Assembly (NCBI GenBank): GCA_028023455.1
Contig: JAQFVV010000143.1
Span: 1,216,001-1,280,000 of the forward strand
Direction: 5' to 3'
DNA length: 64,000 nt
Source of the DNA: Epiperipatus broadwayi
Taxonomy: Eukaryota; Onychophora; Udeonychophora; Euonychophora; Peripatidae
The notes under the pieces are model-generated. The model saw nothing but the letters and a program-made list of their open reading frames with translations, ran no database searches and was not told the origin of the DNA. Position 1 is the first letter of the stretch. Every line of letters begins with the position of its first letter. Of this stretch, positions 23,409-36,925 are shown in pieces. Both the position numbers and the translations under genes were made by a program.

Positions 23409-23530
23409 TACTGTCACTGGTAAGGTCAGCAACACCTGAAAAAGAGGGCAAACAATACCTCTTGAAACATTGGGCATATACTAACCTGTGTGCTATTATT
23501 AGCAGTTGAATGTATTTGGAATATTTAAAT

Positions 23531-23822
23531 AATAATAATAAACATCACATGATCATCATTTCCTATGCTTGTTTATAACTTTTATTAAAACAGGAAAAAC
23601 TCTCTCTATATATATTGCCACTCATGCAAGTAACAGTAATCGATGGATACCAGAAGGCTCATGCATAAAATCCCCATCTAATGCCTACTCATCACAAACC
23701 AGAAGCTAGTCTGAAGATATTGGATGAGTAGACACTAGATAGCAATTTTATGCATGAGCCTTCTGGCATTCATTGAGTACTCTGGATTTCATGAGTGGCA
23801 ATACGTATAGAGAGTTTTTCCT
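23531..23822 (+). mobile_element. Family F1 element nested in F3
   Basis: A 292-bp F1 copy: left extension aataaacatcacatgatcat, arms cagtaatcgatggata.ccagaaggctcatgcat and their complement, right end gagtttttcct. It is flanked by gaatatttaaat (23,519-23,530) and gaatatataaat (23,823-23,834), a 12-bp duplication with one mismatch. The interrupted F3 arm rejoins perfectly across it, so F1 was active after F3 inserted here. Confidence 0.85.
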
Positions 23823-24469
23823 GAATATATAAATAAAGTTAATTTTTTTCTAAAGACATTCTAATGATGGAAATAGTCCAACATATAAATACAACTAAAA
23901 CACCATTATCACAAACCTTCAGGAAAACTATTATATTAACCTTTAATAAAGTTCCTCATTTATCTTTTTTGCACAATTCCTTCTTAAGACATCTGAATAA
24001 TCTCCAATGATTAACTTTGTTGTCTTTTTACATATCAATGACATCTATATTATTTGTCTGTCAAGTTTCAACTTAATTAGTCATGGTAAATCTAAACCAG
24101 CTAATAATATTCTTTCAGACTAAGGCATTTTCTTAATCCATTCAATATAAATAGAACGAAACAATTTATTATTTTCTCAGTAATCAACTGAAATTTACTG
24201 TGCTATATCCTATTAAGTTGTATATTTCATGTTCTTAATTACTCTGTCACATTAATTCTGTTATAAGCAGTGAAGCCATGCATACAATCTTTCATTTAAA
24301 AATCATATAAATTTTTAAATGGATCTTATCATATCCATTATGTGCAAAACTATACGTTAGACTATTTTTTCTTGGTCATCTGAGTGTTGTATTCAATTAT
24401 ATTCTGATTTTATTATTCTACTATAAGGGTCAATGTCTTTCTCTGTACGTAATAATAATTAGCATCTAG

Positions 24470-24626
24470 CAAACTCTCCATACAGTAGACATTATATGGA
24501 AATTTATGCACTAACCTTCCTGTATCCATTGATTACTAACACTTATACTGGGTGGCATTTCTTTATAGCGAGTTAATAACAGTTTGTGTAAGTATAGGAA
24601 ATGGTGATTCTGTGATATTTTGGTGG
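24470..24626 (-). repeat. Family F1 copy, diverged
   Basis: On the minus strand it follows F1 order: left extension (ccaccaaaatatcacag...cctatacttac), gttattaactcgc, then arm sequence around taatcaatggata. It is more diverged than the 13-kb and 23-kb copies. No clear flanking duplication. Confidence 0.6.
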
Positions 24627-24682
24627 TTAAATAATAATAATAATGCTTTTGTGCTCAGTAGATCAAGTAATATATAGTAATA

Positions 24683-24757
24683 TATATAGTGAGTTTTTCC
24701 TGTTTTAACAACAGTTATACACAAGCATAAGAGATGGTCATGTGATGTTTATTGGCT
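24683..24757 (-). repeat. Family F1 end fragment
   Basis: Read on the minus strand it gives agccaataaacatcacatga, then ctcttatgcttg, then ttaaaacaggaaaaactcac. This is the F1 left extension joined to the start of the arm. It adjoins the previous F1 copy in the same orientation. Confidence 0.7.
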
Positions 24758-25243
24758 TAGATGTGATGTGATGTATTATGGCTTCTCCTTAAATGAAGTC
24801 AAGAATATCTCAGCAATTATGCCCAGGTAAACCTGTTAGATCAAGTAATGTCAAAGCAGAACTGTCTGGTGGAGTTTTAATCCAAATTTTAACTTTTGAA
24901 TCCCTTACACCACACTAAACTAAGTCAGACATGGAAAAATAAATAATTAACATAAAGATCATGTAATATTAAGCACTGAATTGACAAGTGGGGCTTTAAT
25001 AAATAGAAATCTTTATTTTTAGATACATCATAATTACCACAGTGTAAAATATCTCAGTGCAAAAAAAAATTGAAATGACTACTGCTTGCCATTTCATATG
25101 ATGTATAAGTATCAATTTACAAACATCTTTACCACTGGCAAGAAACGTTGATTATTTTTTTTTATGGAACTAATAATTCAAAAGTTATCCAGATCATATT
25201 ATGCTAACATATATAATTTTCATATCTTTTGACTTGTATTGTT

Positions 25244-25349
25244 TTTTTTAAAGTGTCATAGCATCAGCCGGGACGCGAACCCGCAACCCGGGCAACTGCC
25301 TGCTAGTGCAAGGCAGTTGCACTGACTTCTCAACCACCAATGTCAAGAC
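25244..25349 (-). mobile_element. SINE family S1, minus strand
   Basis: The minus strand reads cttgacattggtggttgag...tgcaactgccttgc...cagttgcccgggttgcgggttcgcgtcccggctgatgctatgaca-type sequence (broken here for length), then an A-rich tail. It is the copy closest to an S1 consensus. Perfect 15-bp target duplication ttgacttgtattgtt at 25,229-25,243 and 25,350-25,364. Confidence 0.9.
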
Positions 25350-26733
25350 TTGACTTGTATTGTTGACAAAGGATATGGTATCATTTTTAAAAAATGTATG
25401 GATATCTTTCATGTAAGTTTCAATATTGCCTTTGATTTTATTTTTAAAATCTTTTACTAATCACACTTCTTTCCATTTCTGTACCATTCACACTATCTCA
25501 AATTATCTTTCTAATTACTATATGTGACATAAAAACTACTATTCTTTTCACAATTCTTTATTCAATAAAATAAAAAGGAAAAAAGCATATGGATTTTTGC
25601 TTACTTTGGTACAACAGCATATTTTATCTTCTTTGCTATTAATTTGTTTCTAGTTTTCAGAAAACTTTTTTCCACTTCATATTTTAGATCCTTTTCATAT
25701 ATAATACTGAAACATAATTAACCTAATAAGTATTCAATGTGATAACTTTATATTAAGTAGTTTCACCAACTATTTCAGTTCTTCTTTAATATTTTTATCT
25801 ATCTTTCTTAATGTATCAGAGTTTGATTTGATCAATTTTACACAAATAGTAATAGATAAATTAGTGACATCTACCCCTTTTAATAGTTACAGTATAAATT
25901 ACTAATGTATTTTAAAGAAATATTAGCTTACTACAATACTCATATATGCATTAAAATTTAAGAATTAACCATATGAACTTTTTGGGTTAAATCAAATATT
26001 TATAATATCCCATTTCATCTACTATTCTCAGGTCAAGTAAATCTTTTCATTTCAAAAGTGGCTCTAATTTCATGTTTCAAAATTGTTTTTTTGATTTTTC
26101 TTGAGTTATAATTTAATCGTCTCAGGTCATTACGCTCTCTAACTATTTTTTCTTCATCGATAATACTCTAGAAAATGCTGATTTTAATTAATTTGCTTAA
26201 TATCAGATTGCTTCTTGAACTCCACCTAATGGGAAAAAAAACAATAGTGAATTAGTTCTCATCAGAAAAATGTAGTTATAATATCATGTTACAACAGATT
26301 TTTAATTTGTTAAAACAATTATGATGTACATAATGATTTTATGGATAATTGCAGAATTAATATTTATTAACATTAGTACTAGATAAGACAAACACAATAA
26401 GATTATTCATTCTATATATAATCAAAACAGATAAAAAATATTATTGTTTTTTTTATTTAATAATTTTTTTTTTCATTTTTTTTTTTTTTTTAGTTAAATA
26501 AGTTTGTGGGTATTTCAAACTATTAATTAATTCAGTTTTTTTCCTGTTCTCATTAACTTAAAATTAAACAAGTTTTACTGTAATTTAGAGATTGACAGGA
26601 GAGTAAAAAATATTCCTTTAAACCAATAATGAGGAAATTATTAATTAAAATTATATCTATATAACAAAAGAAAAAAAAAGATTTAAAGTGTTCATGGTTA
26701 TTTGAAAATACTTATGAAAAACAAGGTCATTTA

Positions 26734-26811
26734 TGTCAAGCGTTGGTGGTCGAGCAGTTGTCCCGGGTTCGCGGTTCGCTTCCTGGCCGATGCTTTGACA
26801 CATGAAAAAAA
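26734..26811 (+). mobile_element. SINE family S1, internally deleted
   Basis: The head tgtcaagcgttggtggtcgag joins directly to cagttgtcccgggttcgcgg, so the A-box to anticodon-arm portion is partly deleted. The B-box half, gatgctttgacacatg and an A9 tail follow. The flanking duplication is unclear. Confidence 0.8.
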
Positions 26812-26814
26812 AAG

Positions 26815-29415
26815 ATTATTTATACTCAAATATTTGATATATGATAAGCAATAGAATATAAACTGCAAAACAATATTTTATAATTATTAAAAGGAATATT
26901 TTAAAATCACCATCGATTTTAAAATGAATTAATCTATTTTTTTTACATTTTCTTGTTTCATTCATTCATCTTATATTTGATATATATTTACCCCCCCCCC
27001 CTCTTTTTTTCATACATTGGCTTTTTATTGGTAAAGTAAATTTTTATTTTTATTTTGCTGTATAATTATTCTTAATAGAATATTTGCTACATTAATACTG
27101 ATTTCATTTTAATATGAGATCTCTTGAATTCAAGTCTGTTAATACTTCCAAACAATTTCCAAGTTTTAATTTAAATACATTTAACTTTTTTTTAAGATTA
27201 AGATATATCTACTGTTAATATGGACTTTCTTAATTATATTTTATTCCTCTAGTTTTGATACATATTGCATATGTCATTATTCAATGATAACTTTATTTAT
27301 TTAATCTATTATAATTTTAAATACATATTTTTTGTAGCCAAAATATATTCTAACTCTGTTATGTCTACATGTAAAGTGTATATTCATTTTCACTTTCAAT
27401 TTTCACCCACAAAGAAAGTAATTTACAACATAGTTGTTATTTTTTCTGTAAATTCTAAAGTCTATATCATCCCTTATTTTTATCTCTGTATTCAATTTAC
27501 CTGTAACATATTCATTTTTTAAAAAGTTTCAATTTGTAGTATTAAAATCTTTCAGGACAATTTTAAATGCACCTTGGTCTATAAAAGTATTTTGTGCATT
27601 TATCTAAAAATTCTCTACTTTATAATTAAAATAAAAAAATTATTGAAGCATATTTGAATTTAATATTTTCTAGTAATGTGAATAACTAACCTTTATAATA
27701 TTATTTTTGCACCTGTCATTGATAGTGTATCCATTTTGCTTTCAGTTTTTATGCTTTTATAGCAAAGTACATATTTATTTTTAAATTATTTGCATTTTTA
27801 CATTTTTTTCAACATCCAGCAATGTTCGACTTAATATTGAAATGTTACTATTAAAATACTTTCAGTCTCTCTTTTGAAATCTGTCTATAGTTGTAGATCA
27901 ACAATCAAAAAATGATCATCAAACAGTTTCAGTTTTTAATCTGGAGATTTTCAATACCCTTGTCTTTATACACTGACCAATATCTAACTGCTACCCTTCC
28001 AGTTCCCAGAATATGCACACCAATAATTTCCTTTTGTCTTTTATCAATGTAATTATAAAAAATGCATTCACATACATTTAGATACATATATATATATTGC
28101 AATATTAAGAATGAGAGTGGAATAGAGATCAAAAAGACACCATGTTGATTGCTAGAAACAACCCTTGTAACCTTGCAAATGTGGAACCATAATAGCTACG
28201 GATTTACACCACAGAGAATGAGTTCCCATATATAGACAAAATATCATACAACTTCTAATATTAAAATTTCAGGTTCTTATATTTAAATCTTGGCTCAAGT
28301 TCTTATTTAATCTCAGGTTCAAGGGTCATACTCTACTCATATCTCAGGTTTTACTCATGTACTTGATACAAGAAAAATAATCATTGTAATAAATATTTTA
28401 TGACTTTTACATGTAATTAACAATTTAAATTATACATTGAATATTTTCTTTTCTTCTTATGACTTTATCATGTAATATCTTGCTTCCTAGGCAATACAAA
28501 AATATAAATATGAAATAATCAAGTATCTAAACACTTTAAATAAACACAATATTATGTGAATATTTAAAATTTTCTTCTTATATAAGTATTTAACTTATAA
28601 CACCTATCAATATATCTAATTCTATTGCCTTCTAATATGAACTTGTATCAAATATTAAAATAAAATAATATAGCAGATAAAAACGGTAATTTTTATGCTA
28701 CCCACCACATTACAAAATACACTTGAAATAAACTCAAATCAACATATGTATCTTATTACAATGCAGATGTTAAAAAATGATAAATAAAATAAATAATTTT
28801 TAATGTGGCTTTTTAAATGAACTCTTTTAAAATAATGACTGATAAAATTTTATTAAATTAGATTTTCTGGATAAATGAATAAGATATTAGCACCAAAAAC
28901 AGAAATGTCTTTAACAAATAGAAAAAATATTTATTTACAAAGTAAGAATAATATTTAATACAATAAATATTTACAATAAGCATTAATTTTAATCTAATAA
29001 ATTCTATTAACAGAAATATTAGTATACTTTGAAATGAACATTCCCTTCTGAAACATTCCTACAAAATTATAATAATAGCATTTATATTACTCAAGAAGTT
29101 CTAACATTTTATGTACATGGAATAAAATAACACAAATATATGCCTATATCCAAGTCACTAGTATGCCAAAAATTAGTGTAGAAATGTACTTCTCATGGAA
29201 TTCTAAAGATAGCTTAATATTTTGCAAAATAGTTAAAACAACATAACTATATTAATATCTATGAAGGGTGGGAAAATAAGTTAGCTTATTATTTCCAATT
29301 ACATTAATATACTTAAAATTAAACTGTAGTAGAGCTAATAAAATAATCTCATGTTCTCACATACTAAAATACACACTAATATTAAGTTATAGGAAAAGTG
29401 GATGGAAAATTTATG
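26815..29415. other. A+T-rich non-coding stretch
   Basis: Includes a run of eleven C near 26,991. No repeat arm or gene is recognised. A minus-strand frame (27,929-28,132) contains VHILGTGRVAVRYWSVYKDK-like sequence that looks more protein-like than its surroundings, but I cannot assign it. Confidence 0.45.
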
Positions 29416-29420
29416 AAAAG

Positions 29421-29567
29421 GCATCTAGTAACTTGGCCTGGCAGTGTGGAAGCAAGTAGGCCATATTTTCTCTCATAAAAGAGCTTATGAATGAACACCT
29501 AATAACTTGACCTGGCAGTGCAAAAGCAAATAAGCCACACTCTCTCTCATAGCAGGGCTTAAGTTAT
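29421..29567. repeat. Two-copy tandem repeat, about 75 bp per unit
   Basis: Two neighbouring units share ctagtaacttggcctggcag / ctaataacttgacctggcag, then caagtaggccata / caaataagccaca, then tctctcat and gagcttatg / gggcttaag. They are about 80 percent alike by eye. Family unknown. The minus-strand reading frame here (29,485-29,697) follows the repeat and is probably meaningless. Confidence 0.65.
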
Positions 29568-29699
29568 ACACTGGCAATAAAATATCTACATAAAAATGCC
29601 TAAATTGATACTTGGCTTCAAGCAGCCTACCAATTAATAACCACTCAAGGCATGAATTTAGTAACAACACTAATAAATAAATAATCAACTCGCACACCC

Positions 29700-32195
29700 A
29701 TTCATTAGCATAACATTTTTATATATGTATTATATGTAAAGTGACATACAATGATTGCATAACAATGTCAAAGATTAAAATTTTATAAGATATTTAACAT
29801 TACACACCGAACCGACTTCCATACATCCCATTCATATTCATATGTCGAATATAAAAAGTGGTTTTACCCTGCGTAACTATAATAATAATAATTCAGAGAA
29901 CTTTAATAATTTATGTTCTTAAAATAAAACCTTTTTATCTAGATGTTTTCTTACCAATTCAGTTAATGTGTGTAAATCGTCATAGATATACATTATAATA
30001 TCATAAATAATAAAATATGCATAAGTTATAAAACTACAATTGCATAAGTTATAAAACTATAATTAAGAATCATATATCAAATTTGTAAAAACAAATACAT
30101 ATATGCTACATTTGTTTACCCATTTTTAAGTTAAGGATCAAAAGTTCTTTCATTTTTAAAATAAAATTAACCCTTTTAATTGAAGAGTCCTTTTATTATT
30201 TTCTTTAGAAAAATATAATAAAACACAGTTTTTCTCTACTGTAGATAAAATAAATATGCATACAAACAATTCAGAGCAGGGATTTTTTGACAGTGGCCAT
30301 CTGCAATTAAAATATAAACTTAAAGTAAAATGAGCTGAGAACAGGTGTAGTAAGGCCTACAATAAACCAGCAACAAACAGTTTGAGTATAAAGTTGCATA
30401 TTATTTTGTTAATAATTAAAGCATGAAGTGAATTTGAATTACTTCTTCTTTAGTAAGGCAATAAAAATATACTTTTAATAAATAGGTAGATGAATACTAG
30501 ATGAATAAATTATAATAAAAGAATATTATTTTGCTTGTATTAGCAGAAAAAAAAATAAACGAAGTTTTTTCTAAAATATTTAAAGTCAATCTGGATGATA
30601 TTTTCATTCCTTAGAATTATATAAAGCAGTTTAAAATTATCATATTTTACCTTGTTTTTAAAACTAGCAATAATTTTAAAATAACACATCATTGCAGTTC
30701 TTCTAGTATGATGAAGATAGAATGGTTTTCAAAAATAAGTTAAAAGTAATTGTTTTTTATTAATTAAATTGTCCACATGAATTATTTATTTTAAGATCAG
30801 AACTTTATCAAAATATAATAAGTAATAATGTTAATAATTAGAATTAGCATAAGTAATAAATTTGGAAGTTATAATAAAATGTTAATTGAATGATTTAATA
30901 ACTAAAAGTTTGAATTAACTGAATAAATAAGGCAAAAATAAACATACACATATACTAACATTTTATTGGTTTCCAATAACTTTTTTCTATTCAAAATGCT
31001 TTATGATTTCCTTCAAAAAATAATATAGTTTTTGCATCTTCCAGTGATTTAGTATTTTATGAACAGGTGGACATATACAGTCAAACAGTCCCACTTTGAT
31101 AATTTTAACTTCTCACCCTGACATTTAAACTGATAAAAATAATAAGCAATTTAAAATGAACCAAAAACTTTTTTAAAACTGATTAAGTAAAATAATAAAG
31201 ATGTTCTGTTAATAATAACTTTTATTTTCCAGTTTTTGCTTTTCAAAAGTATATGTGTTAGCTATTTTACTGCAGAGTTGGTCACATAATATAATTCAAT
31301 AACCAAATCAAAGTATTAGGTAGGATTTTTAACATTAGCAGACTTTTAATCTTTTTTAATTGCAAAGTTGTTTATTTGTAGAATTAACCTTGAACTTACT
31401 ATTTAAGCTGTCTAAACACACGATGTCTAGTCTAATAATGAATACATTAATAAACATTTATTTAACTTTAATAAAAATTATTTACTTACTTTAAATCAAA
31501 CATATTTGACTCAAAATAAACTCTCCTTTTTATTTTAAGTTTAAGATTGTTCTTATTTAAAGTACCCTTTTTATAAAATATATTACTGTTAATAATCCCT
31601 TTTTAAACTTCTCAATCTTTCAACATATATGCACAAACACTTGCACACATATGTATACCAAGAAATAATCAATATTTAAAAGTTATAAATTAAACTTTAT
31701 CTACTAAAACTTATTTAGGCTAAAACATATTCCAAACAAATTATCTTTAAGCTTAATGAACTTTAAACAGATATTACATTAACTAATACTTTATGAAATA
31801 TTATTTTGAAAATATTTTATTTTGATAAAAAAAAAAAATAGAAACTTTAACACAAATTAATAAACCATACTTTACAAATAGCAATAAAAACTTTATTTAC
31901 TGTTACCAATTTAAAACACAGAACACTTTAACTTTTATCTAGGTTTAAACTAACAAATTTAGATTTTTAAGCAAATGTTAAATAAGTTAATTGACATTAT
32001 CTTAGCAAATCATTATCCAAGTATATTTAGCAAATTATTTTATTAATAAATTAGAATACTTTTTAAGACCTTATATAGCTTAATAATAATAAAGTCTATT
32101 TATAATAGAGTTATATTTATTTAAATTAAAAAATTTTTTTTACAATTATTATAAATTATATTTAACCCTTATGAGCTAAATATATTATTACAATA
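29700..32195. other. A+T-rich non-coding stretch
   Basis: Extremely A/T-rich with short local duplications (for example gcataagttataaaacta twice near 30,018-30,058). No gene or transposon end is recognised. Confidence 0.5.
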
Positions 32196-32198
32196 TAT

Positions 32199-33366
<1,168 letters not shown>

Positions 33367-33480
33367 TTTTATATATATAAAATAGATAAAAGATGCATTG
33401 AGATGAAAATAACATTTGAATATACATATATATAGCAAAAATTATTAATAAAGTCCAATAAATATGAGTTGTTGTTTTTT

Positions 33481-34720
33481 TAAATTTGTAGATTATGAAA
33501 AGCCATTTGATTGTATAAGCATTACTACAATGATTACAGCATTGAACTGTTGGAATGTAGATCTGGGATATTGTCACATTCTGAAGAATATTTATTAAAA
33601 TGCTACATAAATGATTATATTAAATGCTGATAATAAGAAGATTAATATTGAGTGAGAAAGGTGTATGCCAGGGTTATTCTATATCTGCAAAATATTTTAC
33701 TGCAGTTTTATAAAAAATATTTCATGGATTAAAATGAAAGCTAAGGGAATAAAAGTATCTACATTTTTTTTCATATGTCATAGCATTGGCTGGGACACAA
33801 ACCCACAACCATCTGCAACCAACTACTTGCTTATAAGGTGGCTGTGATGACCTCTCGGCTAACAATGCTTGACACAGTATCTACATTTTGCAGATGATGT
33901 AGTTGATTTTGCAGATGATGTAGTTGATTTTGCAAATAATTTCTCAGAGCTTTAAGAAATTATGCAAGAGTTATCAGATTAAAATAAGAAAATAAGACTA
34001 AAGACAAATGCTAAAAAGATTATGGTAATGTTCAATGAATTTTCTCAGAGAGAAAAAACAATAATTATAAATTAGAAGATGTTAAACAATTATAAATATC
34101 TTAATCAAATTATTAATGTAGATTGAAATATAATGGATGAAATTAATTATAGAATTAAACTTGGATGGAATGAATTTGATAAAAATAATATTAAAAGGGA
34201 ATTTGGAGTTTTAATAGATGTCCTTTACTAGTTTTTACTTAGGAATCTGAGATTGAATACTTAACAGAAGGGCAATACAGAATTTTTAAACTATGCATAA
34301 AGTATTTGGCGATGTTTATTAAGAGTAACAACAAAGGATTGAAAATGAAATAAATGGGCACAAAAATAAACAAATGTCACTGAAATCATTGAAAGAATTA
34401 AGAGACTGGTGTGAGATGAACTAAATAAATTTCTAGAAGAAATAATTGCAAATGGTCACTCAAAGTTTTAAATTAACTAAGAAATTGTAAAAGATCTAGA
34501 ATGAAACCACATGAGAAATGGATTAATAACATAAGAAAGTTTGCTAGAATGTTGTGGAGAAGAAAATTAGGAATTAGAGTAACTTCATTAAATTTAGAGA
34601 GATTGTCATCCTGCAATGAATTGAGAATGATTGAAAATGATGATAGCAAAAAGATTTAAACAATGTTTCAGAAACCATTAGATGACTGGGAAGAAAAATA
34701 AAAATATTTTAGATTTTTCA
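33481..34720 (+). pseudogene. RTE-like reverse transcriptase, decayed, SINE-interrupted
   Basis: Motif A FVDYEKPFDC (33,485-33,514, compare FVDYEKAFDS) is followed by motif B GVCQGYSISAKYFTAVL (from 33,660). Then come WIKMKAKGIKVST, a SINE insertion (33,768-33,875), and motif C FADD (33,887-33,898), which is duplicated. After this: KTNAKKIMVMFNEF, NYKYLNQIIN, MDEINYRIKLGWNEF, and the C-terminal region with KRSRMKPHEKWINNIRKFARMLWRR (split by stops). The order and motifs match RTE-like polymerases. Multiple stops and frameshifts: inactive. The 5' half is missing and the F4 palindrome abuts it. Confidence 0.88.
33768..33875 (-). mobile_element. SINE family S1 inserted in the RTE-like reverse transcriptase
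   Basis: The minus strand reads tgtcaagcattgttagccgag..., a degraded B box (gggtttgtgtccc) and ccaatgctatgacatatg with an A tail (T-run at the left end). Flanked by the 14-bp duplication agtatctacatttt at 33,754-33,767 and 33,876-33,889. It splits the reverse transcriptase just before its FADD motif. Confidence 0.88.
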
Positions 34721-34729
34721 GATATACAA

Positions 34730-36920
34730 ATGCCAATAAATTCTCTATGCAATGATAAAAATACATGGAGTGTAGGATTGGAGTTTTTTCTGTTTCACTT
34801 TCGTATGTTCTCAATACAATGATTAAAACATCTTTTTTCAGGTAATAACAAAATCTATTTTTGCAGCCAATTTATAAACATATTTAATTTGTGTAGTATA
34901 GACTAAGAAGTTAGGTATAAGGAGAAATAATTATAGTTAAATGAAGCCACATATTTCCTTTGGACATTTTCATGTCATTTTTAAAAATAGTATGAGAATG
35001 GTAAAAGGGTTTTCAACTGAATATTAAATGCCTAAAATGAGTAACAACAATTTCTTAACTACATATTAATAAAGGAAATATTAAATCTTCTTGAAGTTGT
35101 AATTACTGTAATTATCTTTGTCACTCAATCTACACTTCAAATACACCTAACACAAAGTTATAAGCAGATGCACACATCCTCATATATTTATATATAACAA
35201 TAAATTTATGATAATGAATCGGAGTGATCCAATCATATACAATTTTTGGGGTGGATCAAAAAATTATCATATAATTTGATAATGTGGTAAACATTAGATA
35301 GTTTTTGGAACAACAGTTAACATTAAAGCTTAGTGCAATCCTTATGTTTAAGAAAGGTTTTATAACATGAAAAGGTCTAGTGGATCATAATTTTGTTAGA
35401 TTTGATATGATTAATATGTCTGTGATATATGAACTGCGACAGATTATAAATATTTGAAAGTATGAAAGTAAATATTCCATGAAATATATATTAACCTAGT
35501 TTCCCATAGAAGTATAATAATAGAAAGATGGCAATTTTATTTTTTCCATTAGATTAGGTAAACAACATTGTTCATATGTGAGATAAATTGGATTAATATA
35601 GCATTAACAAGGTTTTTTTTAAAACAAAAAATTTGTGTGGAAAAAACATGAATGTATATATTCTAAAAGGATTCGAATGTAAGATCATTAGGAATCATAG
35701 AAAAACATGTACATAAAAGGTTAACAACAGTATTATTAGAGAAATGTGCAAATATGTACATTGTGATTTTTATTTATTTAGCTTATGTATTTTTTGGAAG
35801 CTTAATAAAATATAAAAGAATATTGCACTGAATAATTTGGTGCAGTAGTCCTTAGAGATACAAATTATGGAGCCCAAGTTTCATAGATTGTGGTCAATTT
35901 TGTTATTTCCAATGCTTGAGCTTCTTACAAATTCCTATGAACTAAATCATTTGATTATTATTATTTATAAAAGAATCTGTAGAAATTTTTCTAATCAGGA
36001 GATAGATTCATAGTCTGCCATAGGATTTATAGATTTTGAAGTTATTAAGCATGTGGTTCACAGTTACATTTGTCCACATTTGGCACATGCCAGTGGCTGT
36101 TAAATTCTATTTATAAAGCATATAAATATATTTAGTAATTAAAAAAGAAGCTTTTTATTTGATTTTAATCATAAATAATATATATTTAATTTCTTCTATG
36201 TGTTTAGATTTTAATGATTTTTCCTGCAAATATAATGCCACAATTTAATATAATTTGCATTTAAATTTAATCAAATAATTTGCATACACATGTATGTACG
36301 CACACATATCAGAAGAGAATTCTCAGTAGGAACTTTTATAAAGTATTAGTTTTTAATAATTTTTAAAATTTATTTTTGTTAAAATTATTTTGAATTTTAT
36401 TTCATTTATTTATTTTTTTAAAGGGATATTTGAGGCAAAGGGGAATGAATTTTCTGCAATTGTATTGCAGATGACTAAAATAATAAATATGTTTTAATTT
36501 TTTTTAAAAATTATTTGAAAATAATATCTTAAATTGAATGCCAAATACCAATGATTTAAACACTTTCTTTAGCAGATAGTTTTATTTATTTATATGACTA
36601 TTAATAAATATTATAAAGAATATGTAAAGATTCCAACCTGAAGATAAATTTACTAGTTGTTTTATTAGATCCTTCATTACTGCTATTCAATGCTAAGATT
36701 TGACAGTGTTGACTATTTCTAGTTAATACTGTTAATAGTTTGTGTTGATTTCATTACATAAGTCAAAAGATGTTAAATTATCTATGATAGTCCAAAATCT
36801 ATTGATGGGATGAACATCTAGAAAGATCAAATTCAGCTAACTTTATTGTTGTATCTAGAAAAAGAAATTCATTTAATGCATCATTAGAAGTATATTTTTT
36901 GTTCCATAATTCTGTCAATA
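34730..36920. other. A+T-rich non-coding stretch
   Basis: No repeat, gene or RNA signal recognised on either strand. Confidence 0.5.
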
Positions 36921-36925
36921 TTTAA

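Larger units (their letters stand above)
22995..23925 (+). mobile_element. Family F3 palindromic element with tRNA-like loop and 13-bp target duplication
   Basis: The left arm begins tttgtatttatatgttggac and the right arm ends gtccaacatataaatacaac...cacaaaccttcagg. Arms pair over about 180 bases down to ttcaggtgttgctgac / gtcagcaacacctga. The loop contains a tRNA-like promoter (23,325-23,408). It is flanked by aactattatatta at 22,982-22,994 and 23,926-23,938. An F1 element (23,531-23,822) has inserted into the right arm; without it the element is about 627 bp. The tRNA promoter and the 13-bp duplication argue for a SINE-like retroelement whose RNA folds on itself. Confidence 0.85.
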
